Shown here: positions 39,001-50,830 of the stretch, in pieces
Layout: the number at the start of each line of letters is the position of its first letter
How positions within the stretch are numbered: position 1 is the first letter of the stretch
DNA from: Moringa oleifera
Lineage: Eukaryota; Streptophyta; Magnoliopsida; Brassicales; Moringaceae
Length of the DNA: 64,000 nt
Assembly: GCA_021397835.1 (NCBI GenBank)
Contig: JAJFZO010000407.1
Coordinates: forward strand, 3,100,001 to 3,164,000
Direction: 5' to 3'
Made by a program: the position numbers and the translations under genes
Notes under the pieces: model-generated
The model's database searches: none
Seen by the model: only the letters and a program-made list of their open reading frames with translations
Told to the model about the DNA's origin: nothing

Positions 39001-40985
39001 TTCCTGAAGTTGATTGTCTACAATGTAAATGCCTATTACTTACCTTTCTTTTTTGTTTATTATCAGGGTCAGTCGTGTCTCTGGGAATCTGCCACCAGCT
39101 TTGCCAGTTTCAGATGTGCTTCCCAGTAGCAAGCTGGAGACATCTAATGGGCCCAAAATCATTGCATCAGAAATTGTAAGCGCCAAACTATCTAACCATG
39201 ATATAAGAAGATCCATGAAATCCGAAGGAGGTCATGAAGGGCATTGTAACTCTAAATTGGAGCCGATAGATTTGGTCAGAAATTGTATCGAAGATGATTG
39301 CCAGATTGCTGCATCAAGTACAAATGAAAAAAATTTCTACAAGGCTTCTGCCACTCAAGCTTCTAGCAACCACTTTTCTTGTCTGTCAACATCAAGGGCC
39401 ATTTGTGAAGATATTTCTGTGCTGTTCTCCAACACAAGCTCCCTATGTTCCCCTCATTCTGGTGATGATCAAAGTTTTGCAGATAGAGATGACTGGGGCA
39501 TATTCTCTGGGTTGTCATCAATTACCACTTCCAGTTCTGTGCCTGTCGTTTCAATTGTTTCTGCTTCTGATCATATTTCAGTTAATTTGCCCGGAAGTCA
39601 AGGTTCACAAAAAAGTATCAGTGAACAAATTAGTAAGCCTTCAATCTCACCTGTTCTCAGGGGAGCTATGACTTCTGCGGATGCACTAGATTATGATGAT
39701 TAGCAACTGAAGGGTTTGGAAGGCTTATGCTGCATACAGTCCATGTCTTCATTACCTAGTTTGGCAGAGAATTGAAGTCAGTCAAGCTATCAGTCGTGGA
39801 ATCAGGGCAAGGGCAAGGATCAAACTAATCTTGATGTGCATTCAGAATAAGGAGAATAATACCCATTAGGAATGATGAAGTTGCTTTTCCTTTGACGTTT
39901 GGTAACCCAGTATCATCAAATGGATTCAATGATAATACAGGTACTAACTTTGCTGATTTGGGAAGTACATTTGATTATTCCACTGTTTTCTCAGAGGTGT
40001 CAGGTGAGGACTCCAGAGAATTTGTTAGTAATGTAACCGGTACGTCCTACAGTAATGATTCTCCAGATATGGGGGAAAGCAGCATAATCTCAAAAATTTT
40101 GTGAATAGATTTGGATGCATGGGAAGATGCATTGATCTCTCGTCATGGTTTAGTTGAGTTGTTGGGTCAAACTGATGAACAACATGGTCCCTTAAAGTGC
40201 CAAGTTTGCTAAAAGTGCAAGATAGCAATCAATCCAAGTTCTCATTTGCCAGACAGGAGGATCTCTCGAAGCAAGCACCTGCTTTGGAGTGTTCTCTTCA
40301 TGATCTCTTGGATGCTGCTAATAAATCTTTAGCCTTCCACGATACAAGTGCAAAAAACAATTTTCTTAGTGGTCATCCTTTCATATTATCTAGATTCTCT
40401 GGTGAGTGTCATTTATATTTTATGACATGCTTTTCTTTTTAATCAGATTGGCACAGCTTTTATTTGAAACTAAGTCTAGGTGTTCCCTTCCTGGAAAAAT
40501 TTTTTCTTCAACCTTTTGTAATTTGAGTGAATCAATGAACACGGGAGCACTCAATTTGGTATAACTTACCCCAAAAAAATTAATCAATTAAAAATTTCCT
40601 GGTTGCTGGCTTACATGTATTGATATTTCAATCTTCTCCTAAACAACTATCTAAAGCTCCTTGTCCAAATGACTTGTGACAGTTTCAAAAGTACCAACTT
40701 CAACTCCACCAGGTTTTTCAGGGCCTACCAGGGCTCCTCCTCCGGGGTTTTCTAGTCACGCGAGACTGCAAAAGGCATTTGAAGGTACTTGTTTGTTTGT
40801 TTTCAACTTTCTATTGTTAATGGGTTCTTGTTTGGTGGATTCTAATTTTCCTTTTTGTCCAGGAGAATCATATGCTACAAACCTCTGCAGGCCCTAATGG
40901 ATATGTTGGCAGCTCAGGGGATGTTGAATTCATGGATCCTGCTATATTGAAAGTTGGTAAAGGGACACTGGCAACAAGGATGGAA

Positions 40986-41035
40986 AATCCAGGCATTGAT
41001 GTGATGCAAAAATCCAGGCATTGATGTGATGCAAT
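40986..41035. repeat. 25-bp tandem duplication inside the pseudogene
   Basis: AATCCAGGCATTGATGTGAT plus a few bases occurs twice at a 25-bp spacing, nearly perfectly. The insertion shifts the reading frame between the PGIDVMQ-coding part and the downstream SSSPCLSPYH part. Confidence 0.9.
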
Positions 41036-41460
41036 CCTCATCGCCATGCCTCAGTCCATACCATAGTGATGCTAGGATTCAGCTGCTAACGCAGCAATCA
41101 ATTTCTGCTTATCAGAAACTGATGTTCCCAGATCAGTTGAGGAATAGATTTTCTCGTCTAGATGATGTTTACAGTCTTTTGCCAATGCTTATGGATCAGG
41201 GCCAAACATATAATCCGTCAACATAATACAATCACCTTCCCAACAGTGTAGTTGTCTGCATGCATCAAATGGCCATCTGGGTAACTGGAATGAGCCCAAA
41301 AACACAAATAATCTGAATTTGTCAGAATTGCTGACGAATGGAGGGCTTGGTTTTAACAAATATATTAACAGTGATGAGGACTTGAAGTTTCAAATGTCTA
41401 GTTCCAGCAATTTATACACTCAAGGATTTGCAATCTGATTTTGATCCACATTAAAAACTA

Positions 41461-43990
41461 CTCTTCATGCTTGACTGTATTGAATAGGAACTAAGATACG
41501 ACTTCCTGCCCCTTGTTTTGAAGAAGTTAGGCTTCCAAGAGGTTTGGATACATCAGTTTGTAGTTATCACCTGGTAAGTTGGAACCTTTGTCTGTCCTGT
41601 CTGGATATTTATGTTTCCTGGAACTAATGAATTGAGTTTATTGACAGAATGATAGCTGGAGGCAGCAGTTGGTGTACCCTATGCGCGTTTAAGTAGCAGG
41701 CTCTGAGGAAAGACTTGCCTTCGCAGTAAGATTTCACTTACCCTCTTTCATTTCAGCAAGGAGACATGTTATTGCTTGTGTCTTAGGCATGTCTTTAAGC
41801 AACAAAAGGTCTTGAGTGGTGAATGACATGCACCTGTCCTGTTGTGTGTGTGTGTTAATATCTGGTTCATTTTCCAGATCTCTTTTTTATGGAGGAGTAC
41901 TTCGATATAAATCCCAGTTCATGCATATTTTGCTTGGCTTGTTTTGCTCTTGCTGGCACCAGTCTTAACATGTCTCATTGTCACCTGATTAATGACCAAT
42001 ACTCATGGTAATAAGCAAAGAGTTAAGCATGAAGCCATTGTACCCAGACAAGAGTACAAGTTTTAAGAACAGTTTCCCGGTATACAGTCATTTCAGGAGG
42101 TATCCCTTGGTTTTGTCTCTGTTGTATGCAGTAAATGTGAAGATGGGTCTCTCCCTTGTTTCTTTGTGTCTGATATTGGATCTGTTCCATCACTGCCTGT
42201 GCTGGTCTATCTCAATGTCCATCGGGTATGTCATGTTATCTACGATATCAGTGAGATCTGAGACAGAGATGTGGTCTTGCTGTCTGAATGTCCACTTGGG
42301 CATTTCATGTTATCTTTGATATCAATTGGATACGAGACAGAGATAAGCTCCTGCTGTCTGAAAGAACTCTGGTTTGCAGCCTCTGTTCACCACGCACTTC
42401 TTTCTCACTTCCATGATCAATGGCATAACCATGCACAACTAGATGGAACTACTAAAGTTTGATTCTCTTATTACTTGTTTTCAAGGTTGCTGAAGCAGAT
42501 CAATCAGGTTCTGTCAGTTACACTTCAAGTCACTGGTTGGATTCTGTGGTCTCTGGATAAGAAGAATCAAACATTCCCTGTTTGCTTCCATCCTTCCATG
42601 GTGTCAACTGTTTCATTTTAGTGGAAGCAATTACTTGAAACTGATAACCTTTTCAATTCAGTCAGAAAAACTTTTAGCAAAGCTTGTTCCCGTAATTGAA
42701 TCTTTACAACTATCTCTTATACTAGCTTGAGCTTTTCCAAAGCCTTAATTTGCTTTTCTGCCTTGGCAAGAGATCCAAGCAAACAAAAGCTTCACAGAGG
42801 AAGCAAACAGTCTCTTTTTCTGGGTGAAAAATCCCTATAAGCCCCCCATGTCTTCCAATTTTCCTCTATCATGAACGGTTTTTCTATTTCAAAATGCCAT
42901 GATTCTCCGCCTTTTCTTTTGAATTTAAGGCTTTGTTTGGGTTCTTCCATGATAGATTATAGATCGCAGCAGCTGTACGGAAAGAGGAACTCATGATACC
43001 AGCTTGAAGAGCGAAAAGTAAGCCCTCTTCATGCTTTTCTACTCCAGTCACTGAGCACACCACCATTGACAACAGAGACAGGAACCTCGCTTTCCTCCAA
43101 TAAAAGGACGGAGAGGAGACGAGACGGAGACTCACGGACAACACAATGAAGAACCCTGGAATGGTGACCCAACCAGACCTACAGACCCCCGTCCGTGCCT
43201 TCCCAGATACCCAAAGGTGAAACCGAGGTCTATGATCCCAGGCTACGTGACAATACCACAAGGAGTCAGAACCATAACCGCCTGAGCCCTGCCTGTACGG
43301 CCTCTGAAAAAAGCTGTTCTGCTTTGATCACACGACTCATTGAACAGTCGACTTGACGTAAGTATGTACTCTATAGAAGCTAAATTTGTTCCGACTACAA
43401 TATTTGTTTACCTGTTGAATCAAAGAGGAGGAGGCTGTTGAACAATCCAGGCAGCGTATCCTCTGTAAAGTAATTGCTTGCTTCCATTGTCATGTCACCA
43501 ATCACACAACTGTTTATTCGAATGCGTCACCTATGTGTTCGATAAAATACCTCTGAGAAATCACTTGTGCTCAATGGGTACTTCCATGGATATTTATTTC
43601 TTAATCTTTCCTTTTGTCTTCTGACAATGGAGTCCTTAACCCGTGAGTCATGTTGATGGTAAAGATGAACAAAAGCTGCTCCTACACTTCCTTTATGTTC
43701 TTTTGAGATTACAAGGTAAGTTAACTAAAGTAGGAGCTCCTACTAGGTTACAGTAACTGAAGCGTACTAATCACTTTCTCTTTCAAGACTTCCTTAGGGC
43801 ACTGTAACCCGGAAATGACGCAACACAGAACCGAGCTTTCAGGCGTGGAACCTGGAAGCGTAAACAGTAGATCCTTCACCCTATATGATGCTCTATTGGC
43901 AGAGAGAGAGAGAATTTAAGCGCTTGTGTTTATTTGAGGAGGAAGAAGGAAACAGTCCCTTAATGGTATGACCACATATTATATCTTCTA
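41461..43990. other. Region downstream of the NOT4-like pseudogene
   Basis: Probably the old 3' UTR of the pseudogene at first. It contains a 73-bp tandem duplication at 42214-42360. The stretch 42880-43400 is GC-richer than its surroundings and holds a 125-codon minus-strand frame (42884-43261) that I do not recognise; no gene is called. Confidence 0.4.
42214..42360. repeat. 73-bp tandem duplication
   Basis: Units 42214-42286 and 42287-42360 both start AATGTCCA and share TCATGTTATCT, GATATCA, GAGACAGAGAT and TGCTGTCTG. They have diverged by substitutions. Confidence 0.85.
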
Positions 43991-46726
43991 TTCTTCATAT
44001 GTTGGGCAGAGAACCTACATGGTTGTTTTTGCTTTGCCTTAGAAATATAACCTAAAAGGATTCAGTTTTTTTTATAAAAAAAACAAAATTGAGTTGCGTT
44101 TATTTATTAAAAATTGAAAAAAATAGTTTTTTCAATTTATTATATTAACAAGTTTAATAATTCATTTTATTAAATTATTAAACGTTAATATGAAGATTTA
44201 ATCCAGCATAAAAATCAAAGAAATAAATATGTTAATTTAAAAAAATAGATATTTGTGGGTAAGGGATGATTGCAAATGTCCCTAATTCTTCCTTTTCTCA
44301 TGTTTACATGCAAGTATTTACAAGTACAGTGGCAAAGTTGGCATATGATTGACCCAAAAAACATTATTTTTTATATAGTCTTCTTTAAACCATTTCACCT
44401 TAATATTTGACACTTTTCCAAGCATCACATTTTTTGTTTCCTCTTTTGTCCTCTTTGAAGCAGTAAAATTCAATTTATTGCTTAATTTTGTATCTTATCA
44501 ATATTGATCACAATGTTTATTGTATCATTTTTTTAAAACATCAGTTGATAAATTGTTTGTGTCATTTTTTTCTAAATCTCAAATCATTATCTGAAATGAT
44601 TTGACTCATCAGTTGAGGTCATATCAGTTGCTTAAAAAAAAATTGTATTACTTATTTATACATTTTATTTTATTGAGCATGATTTAAATTTATATTGGGT
44701 TTGAGTTTTTTATATCTGAGTTTTATTTTTTATGACTTATTAAATTAATAAATATAAATTTATCTTATTTAATTGTCACTCATTCCAATGTATCAATGAC
44801 ACATCATATTTAACAAATAACACTAATTCTAAAAATTAAGCACATAGAGTTCTAAGAGAGACAATTCATATAGATAATTTCCTATTAACTAATATCTTGA
44901 TTTACATCAAGTTGTTGGCATTATTGATAATAAATTTAAAAAGTTATTAATTATATATATATATATAGAGATTTGCCTGTCCAAAGAAAAGCAAGGATCA
45001 ACATAAGTAAGTGCCACAAATTGGAACTGAGTAATTATGCAAGAGGGTGGGTGTTCATGAGTTCCTTCATAAAGAGTTTGGTCTAAGACCCGATGTGGAA
45101 AACTGCTTCTTTGACCGCCTGCTCACAACTCACCAGCCTTCTTGAAAGCCTGCCGCCCTTATGCATGCATGCACCCCATTAAAGACAAATAACAACAAGG
45201 ATCCTACCTATCTCTCTTCTATATATTATGTCTTTATATGAGTGAATATCAGTTTATTAGATATTAAAATAAATTTAAAAATAATGTTTAATTATACTTG
45301 TGTTTTAATTTAAATGCCAATATAACTATTAGATTAATTACATATTTAATATTTTGGTTTGTTTTAAATTATACCTTTACAAACGATTATGAAAAACAAA
45401 AAATATTTTCATTATTAAAATAATTCAAATCAAATAAACATTACATCTAAAATAAAAATTAAATAATTTTTGATTTATAAATTTTTAATAGTATAAAATT
45501 TAAAAAATTATTTAAAAATTATTTTTTTATTTTTTATAATAATAATTTGAATATTTTTCATGTTTGTGATAAATTTTAGACTAAAATTTTTGTATGAATT
45601 TTTTTATAAAATATGAATTAAACTAAATTAAAACATTAAATTTGCAATTGTTTCTGTCAAATATAATTTAAGAATTATTTTTTATATTTATCCTAAAAAT
45701 CATACCCCATATGTGGAGATGAAAGAGCCTTGAAGTTTGGAATAAGACAATGAATCAAAGAGAGAAGGCAGTCTTCTAACTTATTCATATTCATAGATTA
45801 CATGTATAGATGCAGGCACACATAAAAAGTACAGTGGTCAGTGGTGGGCTTTTCATGATATACTGATCTCACTTTTCTTTTGTTTTCTTCTCTTTTCTGT
45901 CGATGTGCTGCGAGTGCTCAAGCAAAGCCGTGGAATGCGCACTTTGCTTTAAAGAATACAAGAAGATGGGAAGAGACAGGAAACTCTCTTGCCTACTTGC
46001 ATGCGTCGCCTAAAGCAAGGATCTTGAAGGGAGTAAAGCCTAAAGTTTTGATTATGACAATTTTTGTTAATACTTGTGAGTAAATAAATTAAAAAATTAT
46101 ATATTTTTTTATGACCGTAATGTCTATATAATTTCATTCAACATTTTTAGATGGTATTCTGAATAGCTTGATGAGCAAGAGAATTTGGAGCTCAATGATT
46201 AATCATGAAAACTTAATTTCAAAGCATTAAAAACAAATTCAATGATCCTGCAAAAATTCGAACTTATAATTGACCTATAAATTATTATTTGCTGAGGGAT
46301 GACAGAATTAGAGAACTAAATCAATGGTTGATCATGAGTTTTTCTTTTCCAGGGTATAGCTTATGATCAAGATTGGAATAATCTCAGTAACAATTTCAGA
46401 GATTGATTGGTAGTTTTTTCGCCAACTAGGGAGATTTCTTATGCATTTGGAAGTTTTTTAAAGCTCTGTTGGGTATTTTACGAGCTCATCACTATTGCTC
46501 AAGTATAGAAAGAACATAGCATTTGAGCTAAAGCCATCTCTTATTCATCTAGCTGGTAATGAAAAGAAAAGCATGAGCAGTGAGCAGCTTAGGGCTCTGG
46601 TCATAATAGGCAAATTACTCATGCCATCCAGGCTAATGCTCTGGATTGATGGGGTTTACAAGTTCGAAAATTAATGGAGTCTAATGAACAACCGATGGCT
46701 TTGTTGTTGTGGGTTAGTTCTTACTC
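43991..46726. other. AT-rich spacer and 3' UTR side of the AP2 gene
   Basis: Low-complexity AT sequence with no protein I can recognise. The right end, next to 46727, must hold the AP2-factor 3' UTR. A 67-codon frame at 45880-46083 has no known relatives. Confidence 0.45.
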
Positions 46727-49570
46727 TCAGCTACTGCAGTAGAAATGGGGCATGTTGAGGCTGGTGATGGTAGGAGGAAAATCGTGACGGAGGATTGTTG
46801 GATTGAGATAGTGAAGTTGCGTTGCAGCAGCTGATGGTGGAGCGATTGTTGAAGATGAGAATCCTGATGATGCTGCAGCAGAGAAGAGTGGCAACGGATT
46901 TGGTGCATAGGAAGGAGCCTGGATTTGCCATGACCAATTTGGCAAGGAATCTACTTGCATCCTCTTCTCTATTGCTATTTCCTGCAAGCAATAACAACAA
47001 TGGCAAAGATAAGTTTCTATACTTCATCTTACTTTGTTCTGCAGTAGAAATGAAAACTTGCTGCATTCGCTCAGCAATGCATAGCACATGATCATGAAGC
47101 TAAAGTGTAGTTTCTCTAGAATGTCAGCGGAGGAGCTAGCCTGAGAATAGGAGCAATCACGTAATGTCTTTTATCATTCAAGTCAGAACTCATAGCCATG
47201 AACATATGGCTTATTATGTTGAATCCTTTTAGTTGGCTGTAAGCTTTAATGCTGAATCCAATTTAAAAAGATTCATTATGCTTTCTGAAGATAATAACTA
47301 GGCAGACCAGAAAAGTAACCTTATAGTTAGGAAAGAAACTGGAATTCACACTGCCCCAGATTGGAGGGTGATCAGATGCTACAACAGGGCTGTGCGGCAG
47401 TTGAAGGCTCTCTGCTGCTAAAGCTGAGTTCTCTATCTGTAGGAGACAAGGGAGCATTTCAAAGGGATATTATCTCAGATACAAACCAAAAATCTTGTGT
47501 AAATTTAGGCAACCTCAGCATTAAAGAGAACAGAAAGGAAACTGCAACATATGATTTCAACAGTACCCGGGCTCCCTTATCAATAGGCATGTTTTCCCAG
47601 CTACGCTGGAAGTGAAAACCAGGCATATTTGGGTTCTCCTTTTGGGCGTCAGACATGTGAAGGGGAGCAATTCCCAAGTTCAGGTCAAGCTCTTGGTTGA
47701 CATCTAGAGAAAAATATGCTAACAATTCAATTCATATTCATACACCAGAAAAGTAGAATTCTTTTGTTGCATGAAATAAGAGAAGAATCCAACAATTAAT
47801 TATACCTCCATTTTCAGCCTCAGATGTTAGCTCTCCTTCATATGTGCTTGGCTGAAAGTTAGTTACGGCCTCCCTTCCATTACATTTAATGGCAGCCTTG
47901 TCATAAGCCCTAATGTCCAAAGATTGTAACATACCAAGTGAGAATGAAGTCTTAACAGAGGTAAACTTAAGATATTTGCATATAAGGTTGACAGAATTTA
48001 TGATCATTAGGACCTTGCTGCTTCTATCTCGCTATCGAAGAGCCCAAGATAAATATACCTGCATGCAACAAATGCACAATTCTCAATAAAAATCAACTTT
48101 CTACTTTCTTTCTTAGCCTATTCATTAATTTCACTGCTCCAAAGTGAGATAAACTAAACTCAAATGACAAATTTAGGAAGGTGAAGTACATAATCAGTGC
48201 TATTGTTTCACATTCAAAAGTAGAAGAACCGAATAAACAAAAGTTTGTCAGTGAAAATATTTCTTACTTCTTGCCCAGAAATTGTCCCATTCGAGCTTCC
48301 CATCTCCCGCATTTGTGCAGTGTCACTCCCCTGTATTTGGAGCTTCCCCTTGAGAATCCTGTGCTCTGGCGACGCAGGATATGCACGAACTCTTCCTTTG
48401 TAAAGTTACTCATCTGCAGAAAACAATCAAAAATAGATTACAATCTTTGCAGAGAGACTAAAGTGAACACAGCATTGAAGAAATTCAGAAAAGGGCAGTA
48501 AAAAAATCATCTAAACTACCTGCTTGATATCTTCCTCATAGTCAGTAACCTTGAAATTTATATCAGCATCAACCCCACGAAATTTGATAGCAGCCCGATC
48601 ATATGCCCTGGTATCATAAGCTAAATTGGAACAAAAAAAATATCGCCAAAACATGCCATCCATAATCCAACAAAGGCATCATATAATGAAACCATTGATT
48701 ACAGGTATTAGTACCTAGCTGCAGCATGTGCAGTGTCAAATCCACCTACAGAATGAAAAGATAAAAGACACCCAGATTCACAAAATTGAAACCAAATTAA
48801 CAAAGTAACACGAAGAATTACAATTTAAGAGTCCCAAGAAAGTTGATTAACATTTAACTTATTGATCCTCACCCAAGTAGACTTGTTTCCCACAATCCCT
48901 GCAAGAAAAAGCGAACAACCAAGTAGACGCTCACAATCACTTACGACATAACCCCATAAAGAACAAAGCAAACCAAATGATCAAAGAAATTGCAAGTTTC
49001 AGTAATTATCAATAAGGCTAACCAAATATGTGATTCCCATCTTCCAGTCCTACGATAGAAAGTGACTCCTCGATACTGCGAGCTCCGGGACCTAGGACCG
49101 CGCCTACTCTTTTTCACCGGCAGCTGTCCGTGGTTCTGGACCGTAATCCCCTGTTCCGCCACTCCACCGTACTCGACCTGTCTGCCCCCGAGATCCAACC
49201 ATTGTCGCCTCGTCGACGACGAAGAACTAGCGCCAGCTGAGCCATCTGCATTCACCGGGAACAACTGGATGGTCGGATTGTAATTGTCTTCAGCGTCCTG
49301 ACCACAGACTTTGACTGATTTCGTCCATCTCGTCGTGGCATCTTCGTTGTTGTTGTTATTCAGGATACCAAAGGAGTAAGCGAAAACGTCTCCATTAGAG
49401 CAGCAGTCCTCGTCGCCGGTGGTGTCAGCATTGACGATGGAGGAGTTGAAACTTCCAGAACTTTCCATTTGGTTGGCGGGAGAAAGTTCCAGAAGCTTCT
49501 CCGTCACTATCTCCACCGAATCGGAGTTCGACTCACCTTCCAGTACCACACTCAGGTTAAGATCCAGCAT
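46727..49570 (-). CDS. RAP2-7: Double-AP2 transcription factor, TOE/RAP2-7 group, ten exons
   Basis: Exons: 49570-49023, 48898-48873, 48745-48715, 48607-48520, 48413-48268, 48058-48014, 47909-47806, 47703-47567, 47436-47320 and 46981-46727. They total 1,497 nt, 498 residues. Order: EAR-type motif at the start (MLDLNL); Ser- and Asn-rich acidic region; nuclear signal [10 protein letters not shown]; first AP2 domain from about residue 166 ([18 protein letters not shown]); linker; second AP2 domain from about 258 ([37 protein letters not shown]); a second LDLNLG motif; Ser/Pro-rich tail. Such proteins repress flowering-time genes in the nucleus and are silenced by miR172, whose site is in the last exon. 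Exon 6, which encodes the [10 protein letters not shown] part, is missing from the Arabidopsis RAP2.7 protein as I recall it. TOE/RAP2-7 is the best group; the exact orthologue is uncertain. Confidence 0.9.
46858..46878 (-). promoter_or_regulatory. miR172 target site
   Basis: The coding strand reads CTGCAGCATCATCAGGATTC followed by T, the standard miR172 complementary site of AP2/TOE mRNAs. It lies in the last coding exon and codes for Ala-Ala-Ala-Ser-Ser-Gly-Phe. The microRNA directs repression of the mRNA as plants mature. Confidence 0.95.
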
Positions 49571-50186
49571 CGTCTTGTCACTCTGAGTCTAACTCGTCGC
49601 TGGAACGTCTGTATTTTGAGATAAGAAAAAAGAAGAGAAGCTAGCTTGAAAGGAAGCAATCCTTGAATTGATGAGACTGAGGTAAATGAGACCAGAGAGA
49701 GAAGGCTATGTTGATTTTTCTTTTGCTTTTGGCGGTCTATGCCGCTGGCATGAGTGAAGATATCAAGCTCCGGCTCTGGGATTCTTTGATAGGGACAGAA
49801 CGGGGGTTATCACAGTCTTCTTAGAGAAAGAGAGATGTTCATGCTGTTGACTTGCTGGTGGTGGTGCTTGGTAATGGAGCAAAGAACAAAGAGAGAGAGA
49901 GAGAGAGAGAGGAAGGAAGAAACCATGAGTATTTTGGAGGGGAAAGGGAGGTCCCCCTTAAAGGGAAGATGGGACGTATGAGGGAACAAGTAGCACCTAT
50001 TTTCGCTATTTTACATCATTTACCACCTCTGCTTTCCTCTTTCATGGCGCGTACTTCTTCACACTGCTCTTATATTATATATATCTATATATAAATCTCA
50101 GAATCCAAATTAAAAAAATGTGTATCGATAAACAGATGGTATCCACCTTTTCCTTTAAATTCCTCGGCAATGACTACTGTGTATCT

Positions 50187-50233
<47 letters not shown>

Positions 50234-50830
50234 GCTTTTGCTGGTGGGTGATAGAGTGGAGTCAGTAAATGGGATTCAGTGGGAAAAGCGAGCAAAAGAG
50301 CCAAAGGAGTGAGTTCGGACTGAATCAGACGCTAAATGCTGTGAAAAAGCCTGTAAATGCATGAGATGATGACCAGCTGAAAGCGAGAGAGAGCGCGAGA
50401 GATCGTCCCCTACAACTTCATCGTAGCATCCCTTGTTTGGCTGCCATTTGTCGCCTTGACTCTTCAAAAGGATTTCATCCCCAATTTCCATCATTACCAC
50501 TGTTGATCAACCTCGCATCTCTCTTCGATTTTTCACTTTTTACGTGTTCTTCTACTTTGAATTCCATTTCACCAATTTGACCCAAATAGGGCTCTGCTGC
50601 TCGCTTTTAATGTTGTTGAAGGAAGACTGGCAGCTGAAGCCGATGCACCAAGACGCGCTCGTGAAGAGCACCGGATCACTCTCTATTAAATGAAATTGGC
50701 CATTTATTTGCGTGGCTGTCTTAAGTTTGAGTGGGCAATATCCGTACACGTCGTCGATCCACCTAAAAAACTCCAGCTGTCCTTTCTCTGGTGGGCCCAT
50801 AGCCTACCTGGCCCACCCAAGTAAACTCTA
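49571..50830 (-). promoter_or_regulatory. Leader and promoter of the AP2 factor
   Basis: Upstream region with two GA microsatellites (49891-49911 and 50194-50230) and a GA-rich leader. A leader intron is possible but no splice pair is claimed. Minus-strand frames at 50276-50500 and 50552-50800 show no known domains. Confidence 0.45.

Larger units (their letters stand above)
31090..41460 (+). pseudogene. NOT4-like RING/RRM gene, duplicated (unprocessed) pseudogene
   Basis: Plus-strand fragments follow the order of plant CCR4-NOT subunit 4, an E3 ligase of the CCR4-NOT complex. Leader with donor at 31244; RING start 36034-36132 (TDQQLKPCKCGYE); RING end 36262-36372 (CVWCWHHI); 36465-36618 (RVIKRNLVYVIGLPLNLAD); RRM 36776-36876, 37154-37237 (VTYSKEEEA) and 37312-37361; zinc-finger region 37460-37574 (GSQEDSF); 38538-38664; 38898-39024; 39067-39703 and beyond; 40140-40405 (QSKFSFARQED); 40676-40785 (APPPGFSSHARLQ); 40860-41460 (DVEFMDPAIL). 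Breaks: a 1-nt frameshift within five codons of the ATG, a deletion and frameshift in the RING, a stop at 36806-36808 (TAA after GlyGln), weak splice sites, a 25-bp duplication near 40986 and many later stops. Introns remain, so it arose by DNA duplication. A gypsy element fills the first intron. Confidence 0.87.

Noticed and set aside
46731..47091. Overlapping frames on both strands at the AP2 gene 3' end
   Set aside because: They are shadows of exon 46981-46727; only one frame gives the family tail and the miR172 site.
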